Source: Mucilaginibacter xinganensis
GTDB taxonomy: Bacteria; Bacteroidota; Bacteroidia; Sphingobacteriales; Sphingobacteriaceae
Reading direction: 5' to 3'
NCBI GenBank assembly: GCA_026225055.1
Contig: JAMFSA010000029.1
Coordinates: 1-64,000 of the forward strand
DNA length: 64,000 nucleotides
A program made the translations under genes and the position numbers. Below are positions 32,911 through 42,499 of this stretch, piece by piece. Position 1 is the first letter of the stretch; every line of letters begins with the position of its first letter. The notes below the pieces were generated by a model. That model did no database searches. It worked only from the letters and a program-made list of their open reading frames with translations, and was not told where the DNA came from.

Positions 32911-33552
32911 ATGAAAAATGAAAAAAATGTCTTATGCGCTCTGATTATTATGCTGGCAGGAGTAATTTACTTTCCCGTACTGGCTCAGCAAATAAAGGAC
33001 ACTCAGGATGCTGTTTACCAGCTCGATGTTAAAAAAAGTAAACTATTTTGGAAGGCGCCCAAAAACCGGCATAATGGTTTTATATTATTCAACTCGGGCA
33101 CACTTAGCAACTTTACTGCCGGCAGGCCAACCCGGGGTACTTTCAGTATAAATATGAACAGTATGATAAGTACTGACGAAGCATCAGCTGCCGGAAGAAA
33201 AAACGTTGACGATAAACTGAGAAGCGAAGATTTCTTTGCTGTATCAAGATATCCTACAGCCACCATGCTCGTTAAACAGATACTTCCGGAACAGAACCCT
33301 GCTACCTACAAGGTTTCGGGTGAGCTGACCATCAAAGGTGTGACCAAACCCATCGAATTTACAACCATTATGAAGCAGAATGGCAATACGATTACAGCAA
33401 CTGCAAAAACGAACATTAGCCGCGAAAAGTGGACTATCAACCATCAACCACAGCCGGCACCCTGGGACCTTCTTGCAAGCATAAAAGACAACCTTGTTGA
33501 CGATGACATCCCGGTCAGCCTGGAGCTGGTATTTAATAAGAAACAATTGTAA
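32911..33552 (+). CDS. YceI family protein
   Basis: Exported lipocalin-like beta-barrel protein of 213 residues that binds long isoprenoid or fatty chains. The signal peptide ends near LAQQ. Family features: YQLDVKKSKLFWKAPK at the start of the mature part, LRSEDFFAVSRYPTATM in the middle, and GELTIKGVTKPIEF. YceI proteins are often linked to envelope or acid stress and to respiratory quinone metabolism. It is 17 bp before the propeller lipoprotein gene and is controlled by the three-repeat element. Confidence 0.9.
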   Translation: MKNEKNVLCALIIMLAGVIYFPVLAQQIKDTQDAVYQLDVKKSKLFWKAPKNRHNGFILFNSGTLSNFTAGRPTRGTFSINMNSMISTDEASAAGRKNVDDKLRSEDFFAVSRYPTATMLVKQILPEQNPATYKVSGELTIKGVTKPIEFTTIMKQNGNTITATAKTNISREKWTINHQPQPAPWDLLASIKDNLVDDDIPVSLELVFNKKQL

Positions 33553-33569
33553 CGTAATTAAAAGAAAAA

Positions 33570-34640
33570 ATGAAAAGCTACCCACAGATTTACGCTTTAT
33601 TCTTAACGCTTGTTTTTTTTACTTCCTGTAAAGGACAAGTCAAAACAGAACTCCCCAAAGGCAGTATTAAGTCCGAACCCGCAAACGTAATCACTTCTTC
33701 CGGACCTAACCGAATCACCCGTAATATCATACAAGATAGAAAGGGTAACATTTGGATTGCTTCATGGCAGGGCGTTTTTCGATACGATGGAAAATCGTTT
33801 ACTAATATTACCATGAAAGTGAGTTGCGCACGGTTCTTTTCTGTTTTAGAAGACAGAAAAGGCAACTTTTGGTTCGGCTCTATTGGTTCAGGTATTTATT
33901 ATTACGATGGGAAATCCTTTAAAAATTTCACAACAAAAGAGGGGCTTGCCAGTAATGAGGTTACTTGTATTTACGAAGATAAAACCGGCAATATTTGGTT
34001 CGGTACTGGCGACGGCGCAAGCCGCTACAATGGAAAGTCCTTTCGAAATTACACAATGAAAGAAGGTTTGCCCAGTAATGATATTAATTCAATCATCGAA
34101 GACAAAACGGGGAAATTCTGGTTTGGAACAAGGGGGTATGCCTCCGTTTATGATGGAAAAACCTTTACCGTTTTTACCCATAAGGGCAAACCTTTTACGA
34201 ATGTTCGTACCATAATCGAAGATAAAAAAGGCAATATTTGGCTTGGTGGATCTGATGGCCTTTGGCGATACGACGGCAATACCTTTACCAACTTCACAGA
34301 GAAATTTGTCGGTTATGTTTATGAAGATAAAGAAGGAAACATTTTGATTAGTTCACAAAGTGCTCATGATAAAAGTTGGACTAGTTCTTATGAAAAAAGT
34401 TTGACTAACTCACAAAGTACTTATGGCCAGGGTTGGGCACTTTCCCGGTACGACGGAAAGTCTTTGTCTAATAAAAAGCCAACTGTAACCGAAATAATTA
34501 ATAAACCAATGATTTTCGGGATTTTAGAAGATGGTAAAGGAAATATTTGGTTTGGCGCTGTAGATGGGGTGTATCGTTATGATGGGAATACCATTACTGA
34601 CTTTAAGGGTATCAACACAAGCCATCAATTACACATTTGA
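33570..34640 (+). CDS. Lipoprotein with two-component-regulator-type beta-propeller repeats
   Basis: A 356-residue predicted lipoprotein (lipobox FTSCKG, Cys near residue 20). It is made of Reg_prop repeats of about 40 residues: variants of DKTGNIWFGTGDGASRYNGK, followed by SFxNFT and IxEDKxGN. At least eight units are visible. Such propellers form the periplasmic sensor of hybrid two-component systems, but here no kinase follows: the propeller is a free-standing lipoprotein. It is co-transcribed with yceI. It might pass a signal to the nearby membrane-embedded regulator, an attractive but untested idea. Confidence 0.85.
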   Translation: MKSYPQIYALFLTLVFFTSCKGQVKTELPKGSIKSEPANVITSSGPNRITRNIIQDRKGNIWIASWQGVFRYDGKSFTNITMKVSCARFFSVLEDRKGNFWFGSIGSGIYYYDGKSFKNFTTKEGLASNEVTCIYEDKTGNIWFGTGDGASRYNGKSFRNYTMKEGLPSNDINSIIEDKTGKFWFGTRGYASVYDGKTFTVFTHKGKPFTNVRTIIEDKKGNIWLGGSDGLWRYDGNTFTNFTEKFVGYVYEDKEGNILISSQSAHDKSWTSSYEKSLTNSQSTYGQGWALSRYDGKSLSNKKPTVTEIINKPMIFGILEDGKGNIWFGAVDGVYRYDGNTITDFKGINTSHQLHI

Positions 34641-34714
34641 TTAGTCTCTGAAATTACTGTCACCATTTTTTCGTCCGATTAAATTTTGATAAAAATCAGG
34701 AACCGGTTTGGATA

Positions 34715-34752
34715 ATGGACATCATATCGCATCCATTGCATATGATGTCCAT
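34715..34752. terminator. Bidirectional hairpin between convergent genes
   Basis: ATGGACATCATAT (34715-34727) pairs perfectly with ATATGATGTCCAT (34740-34752), loop 12 nt. Confidence 0.75.
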
Positions 34753-34763
34753 ATCTTTGATAA

Positions 34764-36260
34764 TTAAGAATGATCTTTAGCCAGCGCTATCATCTCTGAT
34801 AATTCATCAACAGCAGCTTCATTACTACCATCAAATCCCATCAGGTGAAACCTGATAACACCGTTCTTATCGATAATAAATTTAGACGGTATGCCATTAA
34901 CCTTATAGCTGGCAACCACCTTATTTTCCTTCGTTTGCGGATCCTTTAAGTCCATTAATACCTGGAAATTATAGCCTTTACTTTTTATAAATGCTTTTGC
35001 ATTTTCTATTGGATCGCCCTCTCCCCTTTCCCAGGTATGAATAAATAAAAACTTCACGTTAGGATCATTCTTAAACTTATTTTGCGCCATTTGCATTGCC
35101 GGAAAGGATGCCTTGCACGGGCCGCACCAGGTCGCCCAAAAATCAAGGATCACAATTTTTCCTTTTAAATCAGCCAAAGTAACTTTATTCCCATCCAGAT
35201 CAGTTAGGGTAAAGTTAGCAGCAGGTTCATTCATAATCTCTTTGGTTAGCCTTTTATGCAGATCTTCCAAAAATCCCTTCCTGATCAATGCTGAATAAGC
35301 ATCATATCCTTTATCGCTGCCATTTACTTTTATATAAAGTTCTTTAAATGTTGCTTCCATTTCAGGGTTGGCTTTTCCTGCTTTAACAACTGGTTCTAAT
35401 TTATCATATGCCTCTTTGTTACGGTTAAGCCTCATCAGTACCTGGGCGTATGAATAATTGGTATATGGGTTTAGTTCTGTATTTAATTTGTATGATGCCT
35501 CAGTATATTTTAATGCCTCATCATATTTTTTATCAGCCACTAACAGCTGAGCATAACTTGCCAACAAGCCCGGGTAACCCGAAGCGGCAAATTTACCTGC
35601 ATTGTCATTATCTTTTGCGTAATAAAATTTACCTGCAATATCCATCGCTTTTTTAATGTATAGCGCTGCATTTGCCGTGTCGCCATTCTTTTTAAAAGCT
35701 CCGGCTAATTCACTATAACCATTGGTTTTCCAGAATTCCTCTTCCAGCATGTTAATAAAAGCTATAGCTTTTTCGGTATTATGATTTTCTTCGTATGAGG
35801 CGGCTATAGCAGCACGAACGTAATCGTAGCTGATATGATCATAATCAACATCGGGAAAATTGGCCGGAGGAAATTGCTGCACCCATTTTTGGTAAGCCAC
35901 ATCCTTTTCTTCAGGCGTTTTTAAATTGTAAATTATTTCCGCTCCCTTCTCCCTGGCGGCATATCCATTTGGAAACTTAACCGGCCTCAAATTATTTAAG
36001 GAATCAACTGCTTTTTGATTTTTTAGCTGATAGTAAAAGTTAGTAGCCAAAATCACTTCATTTTCGTTATTACTGGCCGCAAGCTGCTTTAAATCACTAT
36101 TCAGTGCTATTTTGTCCTGCTGATTGCTTGATGCGATGAGCTTGTTTAACGTTTTCCTCGTGCTATCTATCGGTTGTGCAGATTGTGCAAACCCTATGTT
36201 TGCTAAAAAAGTTAAGCTTAACACACAGACTACTATGGTAAAATTTATTCTTGTTTTCAT
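34764..36260 (-). CDS. TlpA-like thioredoxin with N-terminal helical repeat region
   Basis: A 498-residue exported protein. The signal peptide is followed by a helical, TPR-like region (about 30-340; EEDFWKTNGYSELAGAFKKN-type segments such as KYDEALKYTEASYKLN). A thioredoxin fold of the TlpA/ResA type follows, with the redox site in FWATWCGPCKASFPAMQ (CGPC). It likely keeps thiols reduced or rearranges disulfides in the periplasm. It is the last gene of the sigma-FecR-SusCD locus, after a hairpin. Large TlpA proteins next to SusCD pairs are common in Sphingobacteriaceae, and their targets are usually unknown. Confidence 0.85.
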   Translation of the reverse strand: MKTRINFTIVVCVLSLTFLANIGFAQSAQPIDSTRKTLNKLIASSNQQDKIALNSDLKQLAASNNENEVILATNFYYQLKNQKAVDSLNNLRPVKFPNGYAAREKGAEIIYNLKTPEEKDVAYQKWVQQFPPANFPDVDYDHISYDYVRAAIAASYEENHNTEKAIAFINMLEEEFWKTNGYSELAGAFKKNGDTANAALYIKKAMDIAGKFYYAKDNDNAGKFAASGYPGLLASYAQLLVADKKYDEALKYTEASYKLNTELNPYTNYSYAQVLMRLNRNKEAYDKLEPVVKAGKANPEMEATFKELYIKVNGSDKGYDAYSALIRKGFLEDLHKRLTKEIMNEPAANFTLTDLDGNKVTLADLKGKIVILDFWATWCGPCKASFPAMQMAQNKFKNDPNVKFLFIHTWERGEGDPIENAKAFIKSKGYNFQVLMDLKDPQTKENKVVASYKVNGIPSKFIIDKNGVIRFHLMGFDGSNEAAVDELSEMIALAKDHS

Positions 36261-36298
36261 TTCTTCTTAGGTTTTTTTACTTGATGGTTGATGAATAA

Positions 36299-36332
36299 CC
36301 ATTGCACCAGTAGCTTTAGTGTGGTGCAATGG
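36299..36332 (-). other. Hairpin between susD and the TlpA-like gene
   Basis: CCATTGCACCA (36299-36309) pairs perfectly with TGGTGCAATGG (36322-36332), loop 12 nt. No T-run follows in the direction of transcription, so it may protect the susCD mRNA or damp downstream expression. Confidence 0.65.
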
Positions 36333-36349
36333 CTATAACTTATTGGCTA

Positions 36350-37738
36350 TTAATATCCCGCGTTTTGAGTTAAGTTCGGATTTAACAATATTTCGTTTTG
36401 AGGTATTGGCATTAAGGTAGCAGTAGAAGTCCACGTTGTTTTTAATGCGCCGAGGACTGCGTCAGCCTGGCCTGTTCTTATAAGGTCAAACCACCTGTGG
36501 CCATATTCGCCAAAAAACTCCACCTTTCTTTCATTCAATATTGCAGTCAACAAGGTTTCCTGTGTTGATGCCGTTGTATTTGGTAAACCTGCACGCGTAC
36601 GCACAACATTTAGATCGGTTTGGGCATCTGTCGCATCACTCAATTGCGCTTCTGCTTCTGCTTTAATTAAATATTGCTCAGCAACCCTCAACACAACATC
36701 AAACTCATTAGTGCCTTGATTTTGATCTGCCAATTTGTATTTATTGATCCTGTAATAGGTTATATTATTATAAATAGTAGAATCAACCCAATCCTTTTTC
36801 CGGTTATCGCCTGCTTCAAATGATTTTGTAAAACCAGAATATAAAACATAAGCCGGCGGGGCTACCGTACTGCCCGCAGGGTCTGTACGATAAGCGCTGC
36901 CTATTTTTGATATCCCTTTGGTATTAGCAAATTGAAAAATTGCCTCAGTACTGGTATTTATAAAAACGCTGTTTAAATCAGGCATGGTGTATACTCCCGA
37001 ATTAATTACCAATCCGGCTTCAGTTTTAGCATCTGCATAATCCTTAGTATACAAATAAACGCGGGCCAATAAGGCTGCGGCAGCCCATTTGTTAGCCCTT
37101 GACCGGTGGGCACTATTACCAGCATAAACCGCGGGTAATAATGATTGAGCATCCTTTAAATCAGCTATAATTTGGTTGTATACATCTGCCGTGGCTGCCC
37201 GTGGTAAATTACCATTATTAAGCGGGGTAGCATCCAAACTTAAAGGTACCGCTCCAAAATAATTAACCAGGTAAAAGAAAGTCCACGCCCGCATAAACTT
37301 AGCTTCGCCGGTCAGCTGGTTTTTGGCAGCCTGCGACATACCTGTAGAAGCTGTTATTTGACTTATTGACAAATTACAAAACCTGATAATTGTGTACGGA
37401 TAAGCCCATAAAAAACTTTCTACATCAGAGTTCGTTTTAAGCACCTGATTTTTTGAAAATTGCCCAAGCTGTGCATTTGATTGTGTATTTTGCAATTCAT
37501 CAGCAGCTAAACCACCTGCGTAAGTAAAATATTGCTCCGCATTATAGGTATTATATGTTGAGTATATACTGAGTACAGCGCTTGTTGCCGCACTATCAGA
37601 CGAGAAAGATTCAGCATTCGACAGCATGCTTGGTGCTACCGGAATTTCTACATATTTTTTGCAGGAGGATATAATTACGATAGCTGTTAAGGTAAGCCCT
37701 ACAAAAATATTTTTGAAAGATATATTTATCAATTTCAT
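36350..37738 (-). CDS. SusD/RagB family nutrient-binding lipoprotein
   Basis: The surface-exposed lid that delivers ligand to the SusC channel. It has 462 residues, a lipoprotein signal with Cys in IVIISSCKKY, the N-terminal SusD-like helix region and the C-terminal RagB domain (LNVVRTRAGLPNT, LTAILNERKVEFFGEYGHRW). These motifs are diagnostic. The gene follows susC by 12 bp. No glycosidase or peptidase is nearby, so the imported molecule is unknown. Confidence 0.92.
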   Translation of the reverse strand: MKLINISFKNIFVGLTLTAIVIISSCKKYVEIPVAPSMLSNAESFSSDSAATSAVLSIYSTYNTYNAEQYFTYAGGLAADELQNTQSNAQLGQFSKNQVLKTNSDVESFLWAYPYTIIRFCNLSISQITASTGMSQAAKNQLTGEAKFMRAWTFFYLVNYFGAVPLSLDATPLNNGNLPRAATADVYNQIIADLKDAQSLLPAVYAGNSAHRSRANKWAAAALLARVYLYTKDYADAKTEAGLVINSGVYTMPDLNSVFINTSTEAIFQFANTKGISKIGSAYRTDPAGSTVAPPAYVLYSGFTKSFEAGDNRKKDWVDSTIYNNITYYRINKYKLADQNQGTNEFDVVLRVAEQYLIKAEAEAQLSDATDAQTDLNVVRTRAGLPNTTASTQETLLTAILNERKVEFFGEYGHRWFDLIRTGQADAVLGALKTTWTSTATLMPIPQNEILLNPNLTQNAGY

Positions 37739-37750
37739 AATTTCTATTTA

Positions 37751-40700
37751 TTAAAATGTGCAGTTTAAACCCAAAACAATTGTGCGTAATTGAGGAAAGG
37801 CAATAATTGACCCCGTTCCGGGTGCAGGGCCTGCTCCATCAACTGTCGTATCAGGGTCATACACATATTTTTGTTTTGCCCATGTATAAAGGTTCTGCCC
37901 TTGCAGGTAAATAGTTGCATTGGAGATACCCGCACTCTTAATCCAGTTTTTAGGCAGCGAATAGTTTAAACTTACTGTTTTAAGTTTCAGGTATGATGCA
38001 TCGCCCCAATTGAAGTCAGATGAAGGCAGGTTTGAATACGATGGGTCGTAATTTACGCTGGCAGCCGGAAAATAGCCACTGCTACCAGGTGCCGTCCACC
38101 TGTTTAAGATAGCAGTTGTTTCATTCTGATAGCTGGAGCCAAGCGGTGAGTAAGCATAGCTAAGCGTAGCATTCTTATACCCCATACGGTGATTGTACTG
38201 AAAGGTAAAATCAAGATCAAAGCTTTTATACGCAATACTATTGGTTATGCCGCCATAGTATGGATGCCCGTAAGGCGCAATGTATCTGTCGTTAGCATAA
38301 TCAATTGATCCATCTCCATTTTTATCCTGAAAAGTAGGTAACCCTGTTTTAGGATCAGGACCGGTATAATGGTATAGTAAAGCCACATCAGTTGGTTGGC
38401 CAATAATGTACGATGATGCATAATAGGACGTAGAAAGCCCCGGAAATGCTAAAAGTTTATTGCGGTTAAAGGTTAAGTTGATGTTAGTGGTCCATTTTAA
38501 ATTACTATTCGTAATATTTATGGTATTCAGTTCAAACTCAAATCCTTTGTTTTGAACAGTTGCATCCAGGTTGCCTAAAAAGGAACTTGTACCTGTTTGT
38601 GTTGGCACAGCCTGGTAGGTTAAAATATTAGAGCTGCGGTTACGATAGTAGTCGGTCTTTAATAAAATCCTATCATGTAAAAAGCCCAGTTCTAACGCAG
38701 CATCTAATTTATTTGTTCGTTCCCACGATAAGTTGGGATTTGCAATATTGCTTGGATTTAACACCGGGTAGCCGTCATATGCGCCAGCTGAACCTGCTGC
38801 CTGGTATAATGAAAAATATTGGTAGTTTGGAATCTGATCGTTTCCGGTTACACCATAACTGCCGCGTAACTTACCAAAACTCAAAAAGCTTAGGTTTTTA
38901 GCAAATTCTTCATCTGTAAATATCCATGAAGCACCCACCGCTCCAAAGTTGCCAAACCTGTGATTTTCACCAAATCTGGATGAACCATCCCTCCTGAATG
39001 TAGCATCAATTATATATTTACCCTCCCAATTATAATTTACACGGCTAAAAAACGCGTTGTACTTATATAGCGAGTAATTGTTGTAATAGGTTACCACCTT
39101 TGATGCACCAAGCAACGAGCCCAGCAATGCATCTGAAGCGTAGCCCGTGCCATACAGGTAAATGCCCGACGATAAATTTTGCTGGAACGTTGTACCTGCA
39201 ATAGCATCCAGCTTACCTTTACCAATCTGGCGCGTATATTCAGTCTGTGGTTCAATTATATAATTTGAGTTATCATTATCAGTATAAGTTAAACTGCTAA
39301 TAGGACTATAAGCAGGATTTTGAGCACTGGCCGGTTCCTCTTGCTGTTGCTTTAACCGCGTATTACTATAGCCTAAATTCGCCCTTAATGTAAAACCCTG
39401 AAACACATTGTATGATAGGTTTGCATTGGCTATTAAGTTAGTAGTTTGTGCAGTAGTATTGCTTTGTAAATAAGATAAAGGGTTTGTTACATCCCAGTTT
39501 AAGCTACCATCGGTATTATAAAGGGGGTAGTTTGGCGGTAAATTGTAAACAGCTGTTAAATCAGTGTTCGGCAAGTCTGTGCTCATATAACCGTAATTTA
39601 CAGATGCATCAATGCTGAACTTGTTATCTGCGCTTTTATGGCCTGCATTTAACCTGCCTGAAAATGAATTTGAACCATAATCACCCGGAAAAACAGTTCC
39701 CTGTTTGCGGTAAGTAGAAGAAAGTAAGAAATCATTTTGAGCGTCGCCACCCGAAATTGATGCCGTAGCATTGGTGTTATGTGCGGTACCGCCTAAAAAG
39801 TATTTTTGCCAATTTGTACTATTGGTTTGGCTCCAGGATGTTAAATCCAGGCCGCCGTTGTCAGCGCTTGGTGTTTCACCCGCAGCTGCATAAGCATCTT
39901 TACGCAGATCAAGATACTGCTGCAGATCCATCATCGGGATATAATGAGAGATCTCTCCAATGCCATTATTTACATTGAAATTAAATAAGGTTCTGCCTTT
40001 GGCTCCTTTTTTTGTAGTGATCAATACTACACCATTGGAACCTCTTGAACCGTAAATAGCGGTTGCATCGGCATCCTTTAAAATGTCAATCCTTTCAATA
40101 TCTTCGGGCGCAATCATGCTGAAAGGGCTAATACCGCCATTTGCACCATCGGTACCATAAGCATTAAGGTTATCACTCGCAGGCGAGCCGCCATTAAACA
40201 AAGTAAAAGGCACGCCATCAATTACATATAATGGAATAAAACCAGCTTGCGATGCCGGATCATAAGCGCCGCGGATATTCACGCGCAGTGCTGCGCCCGG
40301 TAAACCATTGTCCTGGGTGATCTGTACACCGGCAATACGGCCTTGCAAACCCTCTAGTGGGTTATCTATAGTTTCTTTACTTAAATCTTTAGCAGTGATG
40401 GAACTTACCGAACCTGTGTTATCTCTCCGGGTGGTTTGCCCGTAACCAATGATCTGCACTTCATCTAACGAACCTGCGGCAGTTTCAAGGCGTACCTGTA
40501 TTGAGGTTTGACCAGCTATCGCAATTTCTTTACTGTTATAACCAATAAATCTAAAGATAAGTATATCATTAGCTGAGGGAAGATCGATATAAAAATGTCC
40601 ATTTTGATCTGTAGCGGTACTTAATTTCCAGTTTGATTTAGATTGAACAGTTACACCGGCAATAGGCTGATCTTTGTCATCCCTTACTATCCCAATAATA

Positions 40701-41140
40701 TGTATGGCTTTATCGGTAACTATCTCTTTTGCTTTAACAAGATTTTGTGAAATAATGATCTTATTACCATCCTGATGGTAAATGAGATTTGTTCCTTTAA
40801 GCAAAAGATCTAAAGTTTCAGCAACCGATCTGTTTTCATTGTCAACACTAACATCAGTATAAGCATTAACCAAGGCTGAAGGGTAAAAGATGCTAAACCC
40901 CGATTGGTCCTGCACTTTTTGTAATGCAGCCTTTAAGGATTGATGCTGAACCTGTATGGTTATTTTTTCTTTGCCGATACTTTGTCCTGATGTTTTGGAG
41001 GAAGCGAGCAAGCTTAAACTGCACGCTAAAATGGCCCCACAACAAACGCTTAATTTCATAATAAACAACCAGTTAATACGAGAATATATATTAAAAAAGG
41101 GGTAGAATACCCTCTTTGCAAAAGCAGTTTTTTTTTGCAT
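37751..41140 (-). CDS. SusC/RagA TonB-dependent transducer with N-terminal STN domain
   Basis: An outer-membrane, TonB-dependent importer of 1129 residues. After the signal region comes an STN domain (about residues 55-125; QVQHQSLKAALQKVQDQ), then a carboxypeptidase-like domain with IIGIVRDDKDQPIAGVTV, the TonB-box plug (DEVQIIGYGQ, GSVSSITAKDL), DADATAIYGSRGSNGVVLI and a long beta-barrel ending in an aromatic residue (GLNCTF). The STN domain lets it signal through FecR to the ECF sigma factor encoded upstream. The start may be the ATG ending at 41059 instead of 41140. A terminator-like hairpin precedes it. Confidence 0.93.
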   Translation of the reverse strand: MQKKTAFAKRVFYPFFNIYSRINWLFIMKLSVCCGAILACSLSLLASSKTSGQSIGKEKITIQVQHQSLKAALQKVQDQSGFSIFYPSALVNAYTDVSVDNENRSVAETLDLLLKGTNLIYHQDGNKIIISQNLVKAKEIVTDKAIHIIGIVRDDKDQPIAGVTVQSKSNWKLSTATDQNGHFYIDLPSANDILIFRFIGYNSKEIAIAGQTSIQVRLETAAGSLDEVQIIGYGQTTRRDNTGSVSSITAKDLSKETIDNPLEGLQGRIAGVQITQDNGLPGAALRVNIRGAYDPASQAGFIPLYVIDGVPFTLFNGGSPASDNLNAYGTDGANGGISPFSMIAPEDIERIDILKDADATAIYGSRGSNGVVLITTKKGAKGRTLFNFNVNNGIGEISHYIPMMDLQQYLDLRKDAYAAAGETPSADNGGLDLTSWSQTNSTNWQKYFLGGTAHNTNATASISGGDAQNDFLLSSTYRKQGTVFPGDYGSNSFSGRLNAGHKSADNKFSIDASVNYGYMSTDLPNTDLTAVYNLPPNYPLYNTDGSLNWDVTNPLSYLQSNTTAQTTNLIANANLSYNVFQGFTLRANLGYSNTRLKQQQEEPASAQNPAYSPISSLTYTDNDNSNYIIEPQTEYTRQIGKGKLDAIAGTTFQQNLSSGIYLYGTGYASDALLGSLLGASKVVTYYNNYSLYKYNAFFSRVNYNWEGKYIIDATFRRDGSSRFGENHRFGNFGAVGASWIFTDEEFAKNLSFLSFGKLRGSYGVTGNDQIPNYQYFSLYQAAGSAGAYDGYPVLNPSNIANPNLSWERTNKLDAALELGFLHDRILLKTDYYRNRSSNILTYQAVPTQTGTSSFLGNLDATVQNKGFEFELNTINITNSNLKWTTNINLTFNRNKLLAFPGLSTSYYASSYIIGQPTDVALLYHYTGPDPKTGLPTFQDKNGDGSIDYANDRYIAPYGHPYYGGITNSIAYKSFDLDFTFQYNHRMGYKNATLSYAYSPLGSSYQNETTAILNRWTAPGSSGYFPAASVNYDPSYSNLPSSDFNWGDASYLKLKTVSLNYSLPKNWIKSAGISNATIYLQGQNLYTWAKQKYVYDPDTTVDGAGPAPGTGSIIAFPQLRTIVLGLNCTF

Positions 41141-41181
41141 TATTTGTATAAGTTAAAAATGATCGAAATGATTTTTTAATT

Positions 41182-41217
41182 AAAACTCCCTATTGCTGTC
41201 CAAGGCCGGGGAGTTTT
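41182..41217. terminator. Attenuator-like hairpin between fecR and susC
   Basis: AAAACTCCC (41182-41190) pairs with GGGAGTTTT (41209-41217), loop 18 nt, with A/T runs on both sides. On the minus strand it lies between fecR and susC and could lower read-through. Confidence 0.6.
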
Positions 41218-41328
41218 TTTTTGCAACCTGATGAATCCCTCAAAAGGCTACAGAAGGGTAACTTATAGTGTGTAGATTTTTTGCATAGTTTTAGTTTTTA
41301 GGGGTTAAAAAAATAGTTGGGTTTAATA

Positions 41329-42300
41329 TTATTGACATCCTGCCCCATCAACGGTAATGTTATCGCCATTAACTTTGTAGGAGTAGTTCATTGTTTCTGT
41401 TATTACCTGCAATACCTTGTCAAGAGATTCTGTTCCGTTAAACCTGCCTGTAATGAGGCAATTGGCCAGTTCGGGGTTCTTAAAATTAATTTTCACGCTG
41501 TATCGCCTGCTTAGTTTTTCAGCAACCTGTTTAAACGGCATATCATTCAACTGCATATCGGCATTTGCCCAGGTAATAACTTCCGCAGCTTTTACTTTAT
41601 GAAAATCAGCAACTTGCTTATTTTCAATGTATTCTACCTGTTCATTAGGCAAAAGAATGGCAAGCGTTTTATTGTGAGTATCCGTTACACTTACCTTGCC
41701 CCTGGTAACCGACACTATAACATCCTGACCTTTATAGGCTTTTATATTAAAGGCTGTACCTAATACTGTTGTAATAACTTTGCCAGTATGTATTATAAAT
41801 GGCTGCGCAGCTATATGCTTAATATCAAAATAGGCTTCACCTACAAGGCTGAGTTGCCTTGTTTGGCCATCAAACTTATATTCAATGTTACTGCCAGGGC
41901 TAAGTAACACCGTACTGCTATCAGGCAGCGTAATGTATTTATTCTCTGTGAAATTTTCCGGCGCTTTAACCAAAGCTGTTTTAATTGTGGGTTTACTCTT
42001 TTTATTAGCCACATCATAAATTCCCAAAAGCAAAATAGCCCCTAAAAATATAGCGGCAGCTTTGCTCAAAAAACTACGGTTTAATACAAAAGTTTTTCTT
42101 TTGGATGAACGTAAATGATCCTGGATATGGTTGCGCATTTTTTGCTCCACATCCCTTTCTTCCGAATCTGAGTCAGATTCCCAAATGGCATCAGTGTTAC
42201 TTTGCCCGGTATACCAGTCATTGAGCTCTTTTTGCTCAATTTCCGTAGCCGTACCCGACAGGTATTTTTCTAAGAGTGACTTTAATATATCGTCTTCCAT
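41329..42300 (-). CDS. FecR-type anti-sigma factor
   Basis: Inner-membrane anti-sigma protein of 323 residues. A cytoplasmic N-terminal domain (about 1-80, acidic) is followed by one TM segment (AAAIFLGAILLLGIYDVA), the FecR domain (ITLPDSSTVLLSPGSNIEY to the SVTRGKVSVTD region) and a C-terminal DUF4974/STN-like segment (LNDMPFKQVAEKLSRRYSVK). The C-terminal part contacts the STN domain of SusC and transmits ligand status. It sits between the sigma gene (199-bp gap) and susC. Confidence 0.9.
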   Translation of the reverse strand: MEDDILKSLLEKYLSGTATEIEQKELNDWYTGQSNTDAIWESDSDSEERDVEQKMRNHIQDHLRSSKRKTFVLNRSFLSKAAAIFLGAILLLGIYDVANKKSKPTIKTALVKAPENFTENKYITLPDSSTVLLSPGSNIEYKFDGQTRQLSLVGEAYFDIKHIAAQPFIIHTGKVITTVLGTAFNIKAYKGQDVIVSVTRGKVSVTDTHNKTLAILLPNEQVEYIENKQVADFHKVKAAEVITWANADMQLNDMPFKQVAEKLSRRYSVKINFKNPELANCLITGRFNGTESLDKVLQVITETMNYSYKVNGDNITVDGAGCQ

Positions 42301-42499
42301 TTTATTGGATTAGTTATATATACAGTCTCATGAAATCAGCATTTACCCTTAGTTATTTTTTATTTTTTTGAAAAAAACTTTAAAAAATTTGACACAGAGG
42401 GTAAAAAAATCGCGTTTTAGCTCCAAAGTTCGTTTAAACAGGCAATAATTGCACCCAATTAACGAAACTTGTTTTACCAGTATAGTAAGATACCGGAAT

